Source: an uncultured Lachnospiraceae bacterium (GTDB taxonomy: Bacteria; Bacillota; Clostridia; Lachnospirales; Lachnospiraceae). From it: a DNA stretch of 64,000 bases. The translations under genes and the position numbers were made by a program. Positions within the stretch are counted from its first letter, which is position 1, and each line of letters opens with the position of its first letter. The notes beneath the pieces are model-generated. The model was given only the letters and a program-made list of their open reading frames with translations. It ran no database searches and was not told where the DNA came from. The stretch is from positions 1 through 64,000 of the forward strand of contig CAJURF010000004.1 in NCBI GenBank assembly GCA_910588825.1, given 5' to 3'. Shown in pieces: positions 18,194-27,278 of this stretch.

Positions 18194-18794
18194 GACCGAT
18201 TGTGGTAGCGGACTCGTGGCCTGGAAGCACCTGGGTATCCTCCGGCAGAATTTCCAGAAGGCGCTTCACACTTTCCACCAGCTGCCGTGAGCTTCCCGTG
18301 GGAAGATCCGAACGCCCCACAGATTCACAGAACAGGGTGTCACCGCTGGCCAGAACCCCTTCTTCCGGAAAATAATAGCACATACTTCCTTTGGTATGAC
18401 CAGGGGTATGGAATGCCTGAATGGAAAAACCTGCCGCGGTAAATGTCTCCTCGTCTTTTAACAGCACCTCCGGATAGATGGAGAGCGGACGGCGGAGGGT
18501 ATCGGTCAGATTGAACGCCGTCTGTTCCAAAATATCCTCTTCCTCCTGTCCGGCATACACTGGAATCTGATATTTTTCCTTCAATGCCTCCACAGCCATA
18601 ATATGGTCAAAATGACCGTGTGTCAGCAGAATCGCCACCGGTGTTCCGCCCATTTTCTCCGCCATTGACACTATTGTTTCCGGACTGTCCCCTGGGTCTA
18701 CGAAGATCATCTCCTTCGTCTGCTCATTCATGAGCCCGTAGCAATTGGTCCTCACCATACCTACACAGCACTGGCCCGCCTTCATGTCTTTCAT
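18165..18794 (-). CDS. MBL-fold metallohydrolase (glyoxalase II-like)
   Basis: Cytoplasmic metallo-beta-lactamase-fold hydrolase of 209 aa. Metal ligands in THGHFDHI, HTPGHTKGSMCYY and LPGHESATTIGHE match the glyoxalase II/YcbL type. AAGGAG upstream of the ATG. It sits between relA and hemZ, an order conserved in many Clostridia; the physiological substrate is not known, with a hydroxyacyl-thioester the usual guess. Confidence 0.88.
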   Translation of the reverse strand: MKDMKAGQCCVGMVRTNCYGLMNEQTKEMIFVDPGDSPETIVSMAEKMGGTPVAILLTHGHFDHIMAVEALKEKYQIPVYAGQEEEDILEQTAFNLTDTLRRPLSIYPEVLLKDEETFTAAGFSIQAFHTPGHTKGSMCYYFPEEGVLASGDTLFCESVGRSDLPTGSSRQLVESVKRLLEILPEDTQVLPGHESATTIGHEKRYNPFV

Positions 18795-18809
18795 ATCGCC
18801 TTCACTCCT

Positions 18810-21095
18810 TTATCCCGTGGTCCGTTTCACGTCGATTACATTTTCCACCTGCCGCAGTTTCTCTATCAGAGACCTTAATTCTTCCTTACTGCCAATTTCA
18901 AAGTCCAGAGAAATCGTTGCCACTTCCTGCTTGCTGGTTCTGCTGTTGATTCCCCTCAAATCAATTTTCCGTTCCGTAAAGATCCTGGAAATATCCGCCA
19001 GCAGGCCGGTCCGGTTATCGGCATAAATATTGATTTCCGCCAGATACTTCTCCTGCGCCTTTTCCTCCGGCATTTCCCACTCAGCTTCCACCAGACGGGC
19101 CCTGTCTTCTTCCCCCATGCTCAGCACATTGACGCAGTCCGTCCTGTGGATGGAAATTCCCCTGCCTCTGGTGATAAAGCCGACAATCTCGTCACCTGGT
19201 ATGGGACCGCAGCATTTAGAAAAGCGCACGCTCACATCGTGGGCGCCCTTTACCACAATGCCTCCCTTGGCCTTTACCACCTGAATCTTATTGTGGTTAT
19301 CGGATACCGCCTCCAGCACATCCTCATCCAGAAGATTCATCTGATGGTCTTTCTCGTAAGTTTCCACCAGTTTATTAAGCACCTGGCCTTCTTTCAGACC
19401 GCCATGCCCGATGGCGGCCAGCACAGAATCCCAGTCACGGAACCCATATTTTTTCATCACCGGTTCCTGATATTTGGACTTGGTGTATGTGCCCAGAGGT
19501 ATCCCTTTGCTCTTTGCGTACTGTGACAGCATTTCCCTGCCTTTTAAAATGTTATCTTCCTTTAATTCCTGCTTAAACCAGTCATTAATCTTTTTCTTCG
19601 CCTGGGTACTCCTGACCAGTTTCAGCCAGTCCCTGCTGGGCCCCTGGGAGTTCTGGGAAGTGATAATCTCTATCCTGTCCCCGTTTTTAATCACATACTC
19701 AATGGAAACCAGACGCCCGTTCACCCTGGCCCCCACCATGGTATTCCCCACAGCACTGTGGATGCTGTAGGCAAAGTCAATGGGGGTGGACCCGGCAGGC
19801 AGTGTCTTCACATCTCCCGCCGGGGTAAAACAATATACATTATCCGCGAATAAATCCAGGTCACTCTTTAACAGAGTCATAAATTCCCGGTTATCTGACA
19901 TATCCCGCTGCCATTCCAGAATGTGCCGCAGCCAGCTCAGCTTCTCCTCTTCGCTTTTGCCCAGAGGCTTTTTGCCGTCGGAAGACTCTTTATACTTCCA
20001 GTGTGCCGCAATCCCGAATTCTGCTGTTTTATGCATCTCATACGTACGGATCTGAATCTCAAAAGGCTGGCCGCTGGGGCCGATCAGCGTGGTATGAAGG
20101 GATTGATACATATTGGGCTTAGGCATGGCAATATAATCTTTGAACCGTCCGGGGATAGGTTTGTACATCTCATGGATGGCCCCCAGCGCCGCATAGCAGT
20201 CTTTCACTGACTCCACCAGTATGCGCACGGCAAACAGGTCATAGATCTGGTCCAGGGTCTTATCCTGATTGACCATTTTCTTGTAAATGCTGAAAAAATG
20301 CTTCACCCGGCCATCCACCTGGGCATCGATGTTGGACACGGCCATTTTTTCCTTTACTTCTCCCACAATATTGTTAATAAATTCTTCCCGGGCGCTTTTC
20401 CTAAGAGATATTTTCTCCACCAAATCGTAATAGACCTCGGGGTTAGAATATCTCAAAGACAAATCGTCCAGCTCCACCTTAATTTTGGATATCCCCAGAC
20501 GCATGGCAATGGGCGCATAGATGTCCATGGTTTCCCTGGCCTTCTCCAGCTGTTTTTTTGGTGTCATGTATTTCAGCGTCCGCATATTGTGGAGACGGTC
20601 CGCCAGCTTAATCAATATGACCCTGATATCCTTCGCCATGGCCAGAAACATTTTCCGCAGATTCTCCGCCTGCAGTTCCAGCTTATCTGCCGAATAGGAC
20701 AGCTGCCCCAGCTTGGTCACCCCGTCCACCAGAAGCGCCACCTCCTGGCTGAACTCCTTGGTGACTTCCTCCACAGTCATCCAGGTATCCTCCACCGCAT
20801 CGTGTAGAAGCCCTGCCACAATAGTCTCTTTGTCCAGTTCCAAATCTGCCAGTATAATCGCCACACACAGGGGATGAATAATATAAGGCTCCCCGGATTT
20901 GCGCTTCTGCCCCTCGTGGGCCCGGTACGCAGAATCGTATGCTTTCTGAATCAGGGAAATGTCAGCGGAAGGATGGTATTTCCTCACACTGGATATCAGC
21001 TCCCTGTACAGGTCATTTGGGCTTGTAAAATCATCCATGGCCTTTGCTCTGGCATCCACTCTCTTTAATTTTTCAATAATCTCCCGCTCCGCCAC
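18810..21095 (-). CDS. relA: Bifunctional (p)ppGpp synthetase/hydrolase
   Basis: Rel-type enzyme that makes and degrades the alarmone (p)ppGpp in response to amino-acid starvation. Domains in order: HD hydrolase (HPLCVAIILADLELD, LLHDAVEDTWMT, residues about 50-200), synthetase (IYDLFAVRILV, KPNMYQSLHTTLIG, about 240-380), TGS (VYCFTPAGDVKTLPAGSTPIDFAY), helical/zinc-finger region (SKCCGPIPGDEIVGFITRGRGI) and ACT (EINIYADNRTGLLADISRIF). Both catalytic sites look intact. 761 aa, GTG start. recJ lies 68 bases upstream; the adenine phosphoribosyltransferase gene that often separates recJ and relA in Firmicutes is missing here. Confidence 0.95.
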   Translation of the reverse strand: MAEREIIEKLKRVDARAKAMDDFTSPNDLYRELISSVRKYHPSADISLIQKAYDSAYRAHEGQKRKSGEPYIIHPLCVAIILADLELDKETIVAGLLHDAVEDTWMTVEEVTKEFSQEVALLVDGVTKLGQLSYSADKLELQAENLRKMFLAMAKDIRVILIKLADRLHNMRTLKYMTPKKQLEKARETMDIYAPIAMRLGISKIKVELDDLSLRYSNPEVYYDLVEKISLRKSAREEFINNIVGEVKEKMAVSNIDAQVDGRVKHFFSIYKKMVNQDKTLDQIYDLFAVRILVESVKDCYAALGAIHEMYKPIPGRFKDYIAMPKPNMYQSLHTTLIGPSGQPFEIQIRTYEMHKTAEFGIAAHWKYKESSDGKKPLGKSEEEKLSWLRHILEWQRDMSDNREFMTLLKSDLDLFADNVYCFTPAGDVKTLPAGSTPIDFAYSIHSAVGNTMVGARVNGRLVSIEYVIKNGDRIEIITSQNSQGPSRDWLKLVRSTQAKKKINDWFKQELKEDNILKGREMLSQYAKSKGIPLGTYTKSKYQEPVMKKYGFRDWDSVLAAIGHGGLKEGQVLNKLVETYEKDHQMNLLDEDVLEAVSDNHNKIQVVKAKGGIVVKGAHDVSVRFSKCCGPIPGDEIVGFITRGRGISIHRTDCVNVLSMGEEDRARLVEAEWEMPEEKAQEKYLAEINIYADNRTGLLADISRIFTERKIDLRGINSRTSKQEVATISLDFEIGSKEELRSLIEKLRQVENVIDVKRTTG

Positions 21096-21163
21096 CTTAT
21101 CACCTACGCTTTTTTATGCATAAGTATACCATTTTTTTTTCGGATAATCAATCATAACTGCAA

Positions 21164-22876
21164 TTACTGAACACTTTGTATGACAATCTGAAGGCTTCTG
21201 CGCCCCTGATACTCATTGATTCTAGGATAATATAAAATAGATACTGCTGCCTTTTTAGATAAAGTCTCTGTTATTCTCTCCATATCTCCAAAATAAATCC
21301 CCTCCTGACGGCATCCCGTCTCGTCTGTTAGAAGCATTTTCGCCACATTTTTATTTTTTCCAAAAACCGAAAATCGAGACACCTGAATATTTTTCTGCGC
21401 GAACAAAGGTCTGGGATTTCCTTTTCCAAACGGCTCCAGCAGTTCCATCTGTTCCACCAGCGGTTCTGTCACATATCCAATGGGCATGGGCACATCAATC
21501 ACAAATTTGGGGATCATCTCCTCTGGTTTTAAGCAGCACTGCTCATTCAGCTGTATCCGCAGGGTTTCCATATGCTCCGGGTTCATAGACAGCCCCGCCG
21601 CCATGGGATGTCCTCCATATTTCACCAGCAGCTCCCTGCAGGCTGTGAGCTCATCATACATGGAATACTCTTCGATGGAGCGCCCGGATCCCTTGACTCC
21701 CTGTTCCCCTTTTGTCAGAATAAACACGGGTCTGTGATACCGCTCCCGGATACGCCCAGCCACGATTCCCGCCAGGCTCTCATGACACTGGGGAAGATAC
21801 ACCACCAGAACCGGATCATTTTTCAGGGAACTGTTTTCAATCTGATTCGCCGCCTCCTCCACCTGGAGGGCTGTCATGGACTTGCGGCTTTCATTCATAT
21901 GTACCAGGTCGCCGGCCAGGACCGCCGCCTTCGGCTCATCCTTCTCCAAAAGAAGATTCAGGGAACGTGCCGCTGTATCCAGCCTGCCGCTGGCATTGAT
22001 GCAGGGCCCCAGAACAAACCCGATATGATAAGCCGACACCGGTCTGTCCAGTTTATTTGCCCTCATCAGAGCCTGCAGGCCTGGATTGCGCGTATCTGGC
22101 AGACGCTTCAGCCCCTCCTTCACCAGAATCCGGTTTTCCCCCTGCAGGTCCATCACATCCCCCACAGTTGCTATGGCCGCCAAAACCATCAATTCCTCCA
22201 GTTCTTCTCCTGGAATCCCACACCTTTCATAGAGAGCCGTCACCAGTTTATAGGCCACCGCCGCCCCGCACAGTTCTTCAAAAGGATAGCCGCAGTCCTC
22301 CTGCTTGGGATTCACCACAGCATCTGCCGGGGGAATCACAGGTATCCGCTTATCCCCTTTTGTCTCATAGGGAATATTGTGATGGTCGGTGATAATCACA
22401 GTCATTCCCAGCTCTTTGGCAAGCCGTATCTCCTCTCTGGCGGCAATACCGTTATCACAGGTGACCAGAAGATCAATTCCATCCTTTCCAGCCTGCTCCA
22501 CAACATGGGCATTCAGCCCGTAACCGTCGGTGACTCTGTGGGGGATATAGGTATCCGCATTCAGCCCTGCCCTGAGAAACCCCTTATACAGCACCGCTGT
22601 GGCACAAACCCCGTCAATATCATAATCTCCCACAATCCGCACCCTTTGCTTCTGCTGAATTGCTTCTATTATAATAGCGGCTGCTTTCTCCATATCCTTC
22701 ATCAGCCAGGGAGAGGCCAGATCTCTCAGCTCCCCTTCCAGATACAGCCTGATATCCTCATCATCCACCACATCCCGGTTTCGGATAATCCTGGCAATCA
22801 CAGGATCAATCCCAAACTTCTGCCCGATTCTGTTAAAATCCGCCCTCTTAGCTGCAACTACCCATTTCTCGTCCAT
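21164..22876 (-). CDS. recJ: Single-stranded-DNA-specific exonuclease RecJ
   Basis: 5'-3' single-strand exonuclease used in recombination and repair. DHH-family motifs: VGDYDIDGVCATAVLY (motif I), TCDNGIAA, ITDHHNIPYE (DHH), AVAYKLV, and the DHHA1 domain with KGSGRSIEEYSM and YGGHPMAAGLSM; an OB-type domain follows (NPRPLFAQKNIQVSRF). 570 aa is typical of the short clostridial form. AAGGAG precedes the ATG. It follows secDF by about 100 bases in the same direction. Confidence 0.95.
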   Translation of the reverse strand: MDEKWVVAAKRADFNRIGQKFGIDPVIARIIRNRDVVDDEDIRLYLEGELRDLASPWLMKDMEKAAAIIIEAIQQKQRVRIVGDYDIDGVCATAVLYKGFLRAGLNADTYIPHRVTDGYGLNAHVVEQAGKDGIDLLVTCDNGIAAREEIRLAKELGMTVIITDHHNIPYETKGDKRIPVIPPADAVVNPKQEDCGYPFEELCGAAVAYKLVTALYERCGIPGEELEELMVLAAIATVGDVMDLQGENRILVKEGLKRLPDTRNPGLQALMRANKLDRPVSAYHIGFVLGPCINASGRLDTAARSLNLLLEKDEPKAAVLAGDLVHMNESRKSMTALQVEEAANQIENSSLKNDPVLVVYLPQCHESLAGIVAGRIRERYHRPVFILTKGEQGVKGSGRSIEEYSMYDELTACRELLVKYGGHPMAAGLSMNPEHMETLRIQLNEQCCLKPEEMIPKFVIDVPMPIGYVTEPLVEQMELLEPFGKGNPRPLFAQKNIQVSRFSVFGKNKNVAKMLLTDETGCRQEGIYFGDMERITETLSKKAAVSILYYPRINEYQGRRSLQIVIQSVQ

Positions 22877-22978
22877 CTATCTTTACTCCTTAATCTAATC
22901 AAAACGGTTTTGAGCTTCGAAATGAATGACCCAGAAAAGGGAAGTGCACAAACACTTCCCTCCTTCCAATCTTATGGT

Positions 22979-25126
22979 CTACTTCTTCACTTTTTCTTTT
23001 CTTGTCTTCATCACATACCACAGAGCACCCGTAATACATACGGAAGAATAAGCTCCGCAGAGAATACCCACCATCAGAGGCGCCGCAAACTCACGAATGG
23101 AAGATACCCCCATGATAAACAGCAGCACAACCATGATAAATGTGGTGAGTGAAGTGTAAATACTTCTTGTTAGCGTCTGTGTGATACTCATATTCACAAT
23201 TTCTTTCAGATCCGGATGTTTCTTGGCACCGTGAAGATTTTCTCTGATCCTGTCAAAAATTACAATGGTGGCATTAATAGAGTAACCCAGAATCGTCAGC
23301 ATACACGCAATGAACGTATTACCCACAGATACCCTTGCCAGTACATAGAAGGCCAGTACAAACAACACGTCGTGCATCAGCGCCAGCACAGCGCTGCCTG
23401 CAAAGCGGATATCCTTAAACCGGAACCAGATGTAAATCAGCATAAAGATTGCTGCCACAATCACAGCCACAATGGCGTCCCTGCGCATCTCACCACTGAT
23501 TGTGGAAGAAATACTCTCCGCTTGAATCAAATCTTTATCCACATCAAACTTTTCTGCCAAAGTTTCATCCAGCTCATTTCTCGTCTCCAGATCCAACTCC
23601 TGTGTTTTGAAAATCACCTGTGCACTGTCCACAACTTTCGTCGCCTGTACATTGGGATCTCCTGTGATATCCTCGATAATGGGCACCACATTGGCATCAA
23701 TATCGTCCATGCTCATTTCTTCCGGGAATGTCACATTAGTAGAAGTACCTCCCTGGAAATCCAGACCGTAATTCAAAGCTTTTCCCGTGGATGCGTGGAA
23801 CGCAAACATTCCAATAGGAACACATAAAATCACCACAATAGATACAATAAAGAAAACTTTGCGTTTTCCCAAGAAATCAATGGTTTTTCTCTCTTTTGCT
23901 TTTCCATAAAACTTCTCATCACGTATCCCAATGGCAAACAGGGCGTTCAAAAGCAGGCGGGACACCACCAGCGCGGTGAACATGGAAAAGATAATACCGA
24001 TTGCCAGAGTATAAGCAAAGCCTTTAACCGTCCCGGACCCCAGCCACATAAGCACAAAGGAGGCAATCAGTGTGGTAATATTTCCGTCAAAGATAGCCGA
24101 AAACGCTTTCTGGAAACCGCTTTTCATGGCTGAACGGACGGAAATTCCCGCTGTAATTTCTTCCTGTATACGGGCATAGATAATTACATTGGCATCCACA
24201 GCCATACCGATACCCAGAATAATACCTGCCACACCTGGAAGTGTCAGGGTAATGTCAAAGGCATTCAGTGTAATCAGCACCAGTGCCACATAGGTGAGCA
24301 GTGCCAGGGATGCCGCCACACCGGGTACCCGGTAAACAAGAACCATAAACAAAATGACCAGGGCAAGTCCAATAGCCGCAGCCACCAGGCTGGTAGAAAT
24401 GGCTTCCTGTCCCAGCTGGGCAGCCACCACGTTGGAACGCAGCTCCTGAAGCTCCAGCTTCAAACCGCCGATACGAATGAAGGAAGCCAGTTCCTTGGCC
24501 TCTTCAATAGAATCCATACCGTCAATCTGAGCCTGTCCTCCGGTAATGGCTTGGCGCACCTGTGGTGAACTGATCACTTCTCCGTCATATACGATGCTGA
24601 TGGTCTTACCCACATTGTTTGCCGTGGCTTCTGCAAATTTCTGTGTACCCTCTTCTGTCATGGAAAGAGTTACCACATATTCATTGCTCTTGGTGGTCTC
24701 ATCCTGTCCCACCAGACCCTCTGCGGACGCAATATCAGACCCTTCCAGCACCACATTGCCCTCCTCATCCTGAAATGCCAGAGAGCCTGGTTTTCCCAGA
24801 TCTTCCAAAATAGAATTGGCATCTGTCACACCTGGGATTTCCACATTGATCCTGTTATCCCCTTCCTGGTATGCCTGAGCCTCTGTGCTGTATTCTTCCA
24901 CACGTTTCTGCAGCTTATATACCGTATCATCCATATCATCCTGAGACGGATTCTTATTCACAGTCTGGTAGGTGATACTCACACCGCCGCTTAAGTCAAG
25001 TCCCAGATTAATATTCCTGGCAGACCCGGTTCCCGTCGGCCCAAGCCCCACGCCGGCGGTAAAAATCAGGAATGCCAACACAAGTACTGAAACAATCAGT
25101 ACAACAATCCCTTTGTTTTTCTTCAT
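22979..25126 (-). CDS. secDF: Fused protein translocase subunit SecDF
   Basis: Proton-driven accessory of the Sec translocon that helps pull secreted proteins across the membrane. SecD and SecF are joined in one 715-aa chain: a signal-anchor helix, the P1 domain (NLGLDLSGGVSITYQ), six helices with GIILGIGMAVDANVIIYARI, a short linker at about residue 420, then the SecF half with LNYGLDFQGGTSTNVTF and GYSINATIVIFDRIREN. The ATG at 25126 has GGAGG at the right distance and overlaps the scfB stop (ATGA); a slightly earlier ATG at 25138 has no such site. Part of the scfA-scfB-secDF-recJ-relA block. Confidence 0.95.
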   Translation of the reverse strand: MKKNKGIVVLIVSVLVLAFLIFTAGVGLGPTGTGSARNINLGLDLSGGVSITYQTVNKNPSQDDMDDTVYKLQKRVEEYSTEAQAYQEGDNRINVEIPGVTDANSILEDLGKPGSLAFQDEEGNVVLEGSDIASAEGLVGQDETTKSNEYVVTLSMTEEGTQKFAEATANNVGKTISIVYDGEVISSPQVRQAITGGQAQIDGMDSIEEAKELASFIRIGGLKLELQELRSNVVAAQLGQEAISTSLVAAAIGLALVILFMVLVYRVPGVAASLALLTYVALVLITLNAFDITLTLPGVAGIILGIGMAVDANVIIYARIQEEITAGISVRSAMKSGFQKAFSAIFDGNITTLIASFVLMWLGSGTVKGFAYTLAIGIIFSMFTALVVSRLLLNALFAIGIRDEKFYGKAKERKTIDFLGKRKVFFIVSIVVILCVPIGMFAFHASTGKALNYGLDFQGGTSTNVTFPEEMSMDDIDANVVPIIEDITGDPNVQATKVVDSAQVIFKTQELDLETRNELDETLAEKFDVDKDLIQAESISSTISGEMRRDAIVAVIVAAIFMLIYIWFRFKDIRFAGSAVLALMHDVLFVLAFYVLARVSVGNTFIACMLTILGYSINATIVIFDRIRENLHGAKKHPDLKEIVNMSITQTLTRSIYTSLTTFIMVVLLFIMGVSSIREFAAPLMVGILCGAYSSVCITGALWYVMKTRKEKVKK

Positions 25127-26508
25127 GATTTCCTCCATTCGTCAAATGATTCCAGTGCTGCTGCTTTGAGCATAATGGCACACTCCACCCGTTTTCGCTC
25201 CAGGACACAGCCAGTCTCATAGACCTGCCCCATATCCCCATGAAAATTATAAGAGTTTGCCGCACAGCCTCCGCTGCAGTAAAACCGCGCAAAACACTCC
25301 TGGCAGGCTGGTTTTGAGTACACATTGCATTTGGAAAAAGATTCCCTTATCTCCGGCTTCTGAATCCCCTCAAACACAGTCCCCATTCGAAAAGCATCCT
25401 CTCCCACAAATTGATGACAGGGGTACAAATCCCCCCAGGGAGTCACCGCCAGATACTCTGTACCAGAGCCGCATCCGGATAATCGTTTATATACACAGGG
25501 CCCGCCCGACAAGTCCAGCATAAAGTGAAAAAACTGAAATCCTCTTCCCTCTTTTTCCCGGGCAATCATTTCCCTGGCCAGGATATCATACTGTTCACAT
25601 ACCACGGGGAGATCCTCTTTGCGCAGTGCATAATCCTCACTTTCCTGCGCCACCACCGGCTCCATAGAAATCTGTTTAAATCCCAAATCCGCCAGATGAA
25701 GAACATCTTTGGCAAAATCCAAGTTATGCCGGGTAAAGGTTCCCCTGACATAATAATCTTTCTGCCCCCGGAGCTTTGCAAACTCCTGAAACTTAGGAAC
25801 AATCCGGTCATAACTTCCCGCCCCATTGGGAAAAGGACGCATAAAGTCATGCACCTGGCGCCGTCCGTCCAGACTGAGAACCACGTTGGACATTTCCCGG
25901 TTGGCAAACTCCATCTTCTCCTCATCCAGCAGAACTCCGTTTGTGGTCAAGGTAAACCGGAACTTCTTGTCATGTTTCTTTTCCAGGCCGCGGCCATATT
26001 CCACAATTTCCTGAACCGCTTTCCAATTCATCAGCGGCTCTCCTCCGAAAAAGTCCACTTCCAGATTCCTGCGGGACCCGGAATTCTCAACAAGAAAATC
26101 CAGCGCCTGTTTCCCCACTTCCACTGACATCAGCCCCCGGCGGCCGTGATATTCCCCCTCCTGGGCAAAGCAGTATCTGCAGGAAAGATTGCAGTTGTGC
26201 GCTGCATGGAGACACAGTGCTTTCACAACCGTCTTTCTTCCGGCAAAGGATTGTATCTCCTCTTTATAAATATCTTTAGAAAAAAGCTGTCCGCTTTGGA
26301 TTAATTCTCCGCACTCCCCATAAGCCGTCTCCACCTGTTCTCTGCCGTAAACCGGGAGCAGTTTTTCCATGATATGTTTCTTTTCCAGCCCCTGCTCCAT
26401 AGCTTCCACCAGGTCATATACCAAATCATCAACCACATGGACGGAACCGCTGTTAATATCCAATACAATATTATAACCATTATTCTTATATTGGTGAATC
26501 AACCCCAT
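25123..26508 (-). CDS. scfB: SCIFF peptide thioether maturase (radical SAM/SPASM)
   Basis: Radical SAM enzyme that installs cysteine-to-threonine thioether links in the SCIFF precursor encoded immediately upstream. Residues 1-85 contain the PqqD-like recognition domain (NNGYNIVLDINSGSVHVVDD), then the CxxxCxxC motif HNCNLSCRYCFAQEGEYHGR, FFGGEPLMNW, and a C-terminal SPASM domain with two auxiliary clusters (CVYKRLSGCGSG, PCHQFVGE, KPACQECFARFYCSGGCAA). 461 aa. The ATG at 26508 is preceded by GGAGG; seven more upstream codons are open but unlikely to be used. Tight coupling to secDF is a conserved clostridial feature. Confidence 0.95.
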   Translation of the reverse strand: MGLIHQYKNNGYNIVLDINSGSVHVVDDLVYDLVEAMEQGLEKKHIMEKLLPVYGREQVETAYGECGELIQSGQLFSKDIYKEEIQSFAGRKTVVKALCLHAAHNCNLSCRYCFAQEGEYHGRRGLMSVEVGKQALDFLVENSGSRRNLEVDFFGGEPLMNWKAVQEIVEYGRGLEKKHDKKFRFTLTTNGVLLDEEKMEFANREMSNVVLSLDGRRQVHDFMRPFPNGAGSYDRIVPKFQEFAKLRGQKDYYVRGTFTRHNLDFAKDVLHLADLGFKQISMEPVVAQESEDYALRKEDLPVVCEQYDILAREMIAREKEGRGFQFFHFMLDLSGGPCVYKRLSGCGSGTEYLAVTPWGDLYPCHQFVGEDAFRMGTVFEGIQKPEIRESFSKCNVYSKPACQECFARFYCSGGCAANSYNFHGDMGQVYETGCVLERKRVECAIMLKAAALESFDEWRKS

Positions 26509-26551
26509 GTTTCTGCCTCCGCTATGCATTCTTTTTGTCCACCCACATACA

Positions 26552-26583
26552 GGGAAGCAGCGGATTTCACACCGCCGCTTCCC
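26552..26583 (-). promoter_or_regulatory. Hairpin between scfA and scfB
   Basis: GGGAAGCAGCGG and CCGCCGCTTCCC pair with a single mismatch across an 8-base loop. On the minus strand no T-run follows. It lies between the scfA stop and the scfB ribosome binding site, suitable for a processing or stabilising hairpin that would allow more precursor than enzyme to be made. Confidence 0.6.
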
Positions 26584-26601
26584 TGCTGGTAACAGTTATC
26601 T

Positions 26602-26745
26602 CTATTTTGTGTTCTCACAACTCTGGTTTCCCACTGTACAAGAGGTTTTGCACGCTGACTGGCAGGATGTCTGGCACTCACCGCACCCGCCCTTCTTTAC
26701 TGTATTCTGTAATTTTCTCGTATTCAGGGTTTTAATATGTTCCAT
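26602..26745 (-). CDS. scfA: SCIFF ribosomally made peptide precursor (six cysteines)
   Basis: A 47-aa peptide beginning MEHIKTLNTRKLQNTVKKGG and carrying exactly six cysteines at positions 21, 24, 28, 32, 36 and 43, with GCGECQTSCQSACKTSC as its core. This is the SCIFF (six cysteines in forty-five residues) family of radical-SAM-modified peptides, near universal in Clostridia and of unknown function. It is followed by its maturase scfB and preceded by the TIGR04086 gene, the normal order. GGAGGAA sits seven bases before the ATG. Threonines and serines between the cysteines are the known link acceptors in the family. Confidence 0.95.
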   Translation of the reverse strand: MEHIKTLNTRKLQNTVKKGGCGECQTSCQSACKTSCTVGNQSCENTK

Positions 26746-26883
26746 CGTTCTTCCTCCATTTTCTATGTATATTTTCTAAATACAAAAATTTTTTCATCAT
26801 TATAGCACAGTATTTTTCTTTTTCCTAGTACTTTTTCTGCTGTTGGCTCAGTCCATCATCCAGAAACCTATACCCATACTCTT

Positions 26884-27234
26884 TCAGGAAATCATTCCCC
26901 CCAGAGTACCGCCCCCTGCGCACATGGCAAAAGTTGTTATAATCTGTGCCGGGTTCATAGAAAAGCTTCTTTCTACCAGACAGGATACCCCTGCCAGCAG
27001 TAAAAAATACCCTGTGCCCAGCAGCAGGCCCCATACATATTTCTGCTTCTTCATTTTCCTGCCCAGAAGCAGACCGCCCAGAAAACAGGAAAGTATGTAG
27101 ATTACAATAATCCCCACACTGACCACTGCTTCGCTTAAATCCATCTTAAACAACAAAAAAGCCAGAATCAGAAGCAAAACGCCTGTCAGTGTATAGGAAC
27201 ACAACAAAGATTTTAATACTGCTTTTGCTTTCAT
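26884..27234 (-). CDS. TIGR04086 family membrane protein
   Basis: Integral membrane protein of 116 aa with four predicted helices (LTGVLLLILAFLLF, VSVGIIVIYILSCFLGGLLLG, VWGLLLGTGYFLLLAGVSC and a C-terminal glycine-rich AMCAGGGTLGGMI). Members of TIGR04086 are consistently encoded beside the SCIFF peptide in Clostridia, as here, but their role is unknown. The ribosome binding site GGGAGGG lies inside the 3' arm of a perfect hairpin, see 27243-27270. Confidence 0.85.
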   Translation of the reverse strand: MKAKAVLKSLLCSYTLTGVLLLILAFLLFKMDLSEAVVSVGIIVIYILSCFLGGLLLGRKMKKQKYVWGLLLGTGYFLLLAGVSCLVERSFSMNPAQIITTFAMCAGGGTLGGMIS

Positions 27235-27242
27235 TGATACAA

Positions 27243-27270
27243 CCCTCCCATACTATATCATATGGGAGGG
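27243..27270 (-). promoter_or_regulatory. Perfect hairpin that buries the TIGR04086 ribosome binding site
   Basis: CCCTCCCATA and TATGGGAGGG pair perfectly with an 8-base loop. It lies between the mucin-like gene stop (27279) and the TIGR04086 start (27234). GGGAGGG in the 3' arm is the only Shine-Dalgarno sequence for that start, so the structure would hide it. No T-run follows, so termination is less likely than translational control. Confidence 0.65.
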
Positions 27271-27278
27271 ACTGACAT

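Noticed and set aside
21572..23152. 526-codon plus-strand open frame
   Set aside because: It is antisense to recJ and the end of secDF, both certain genes; His/Pro/Gln-rich shadow translation.
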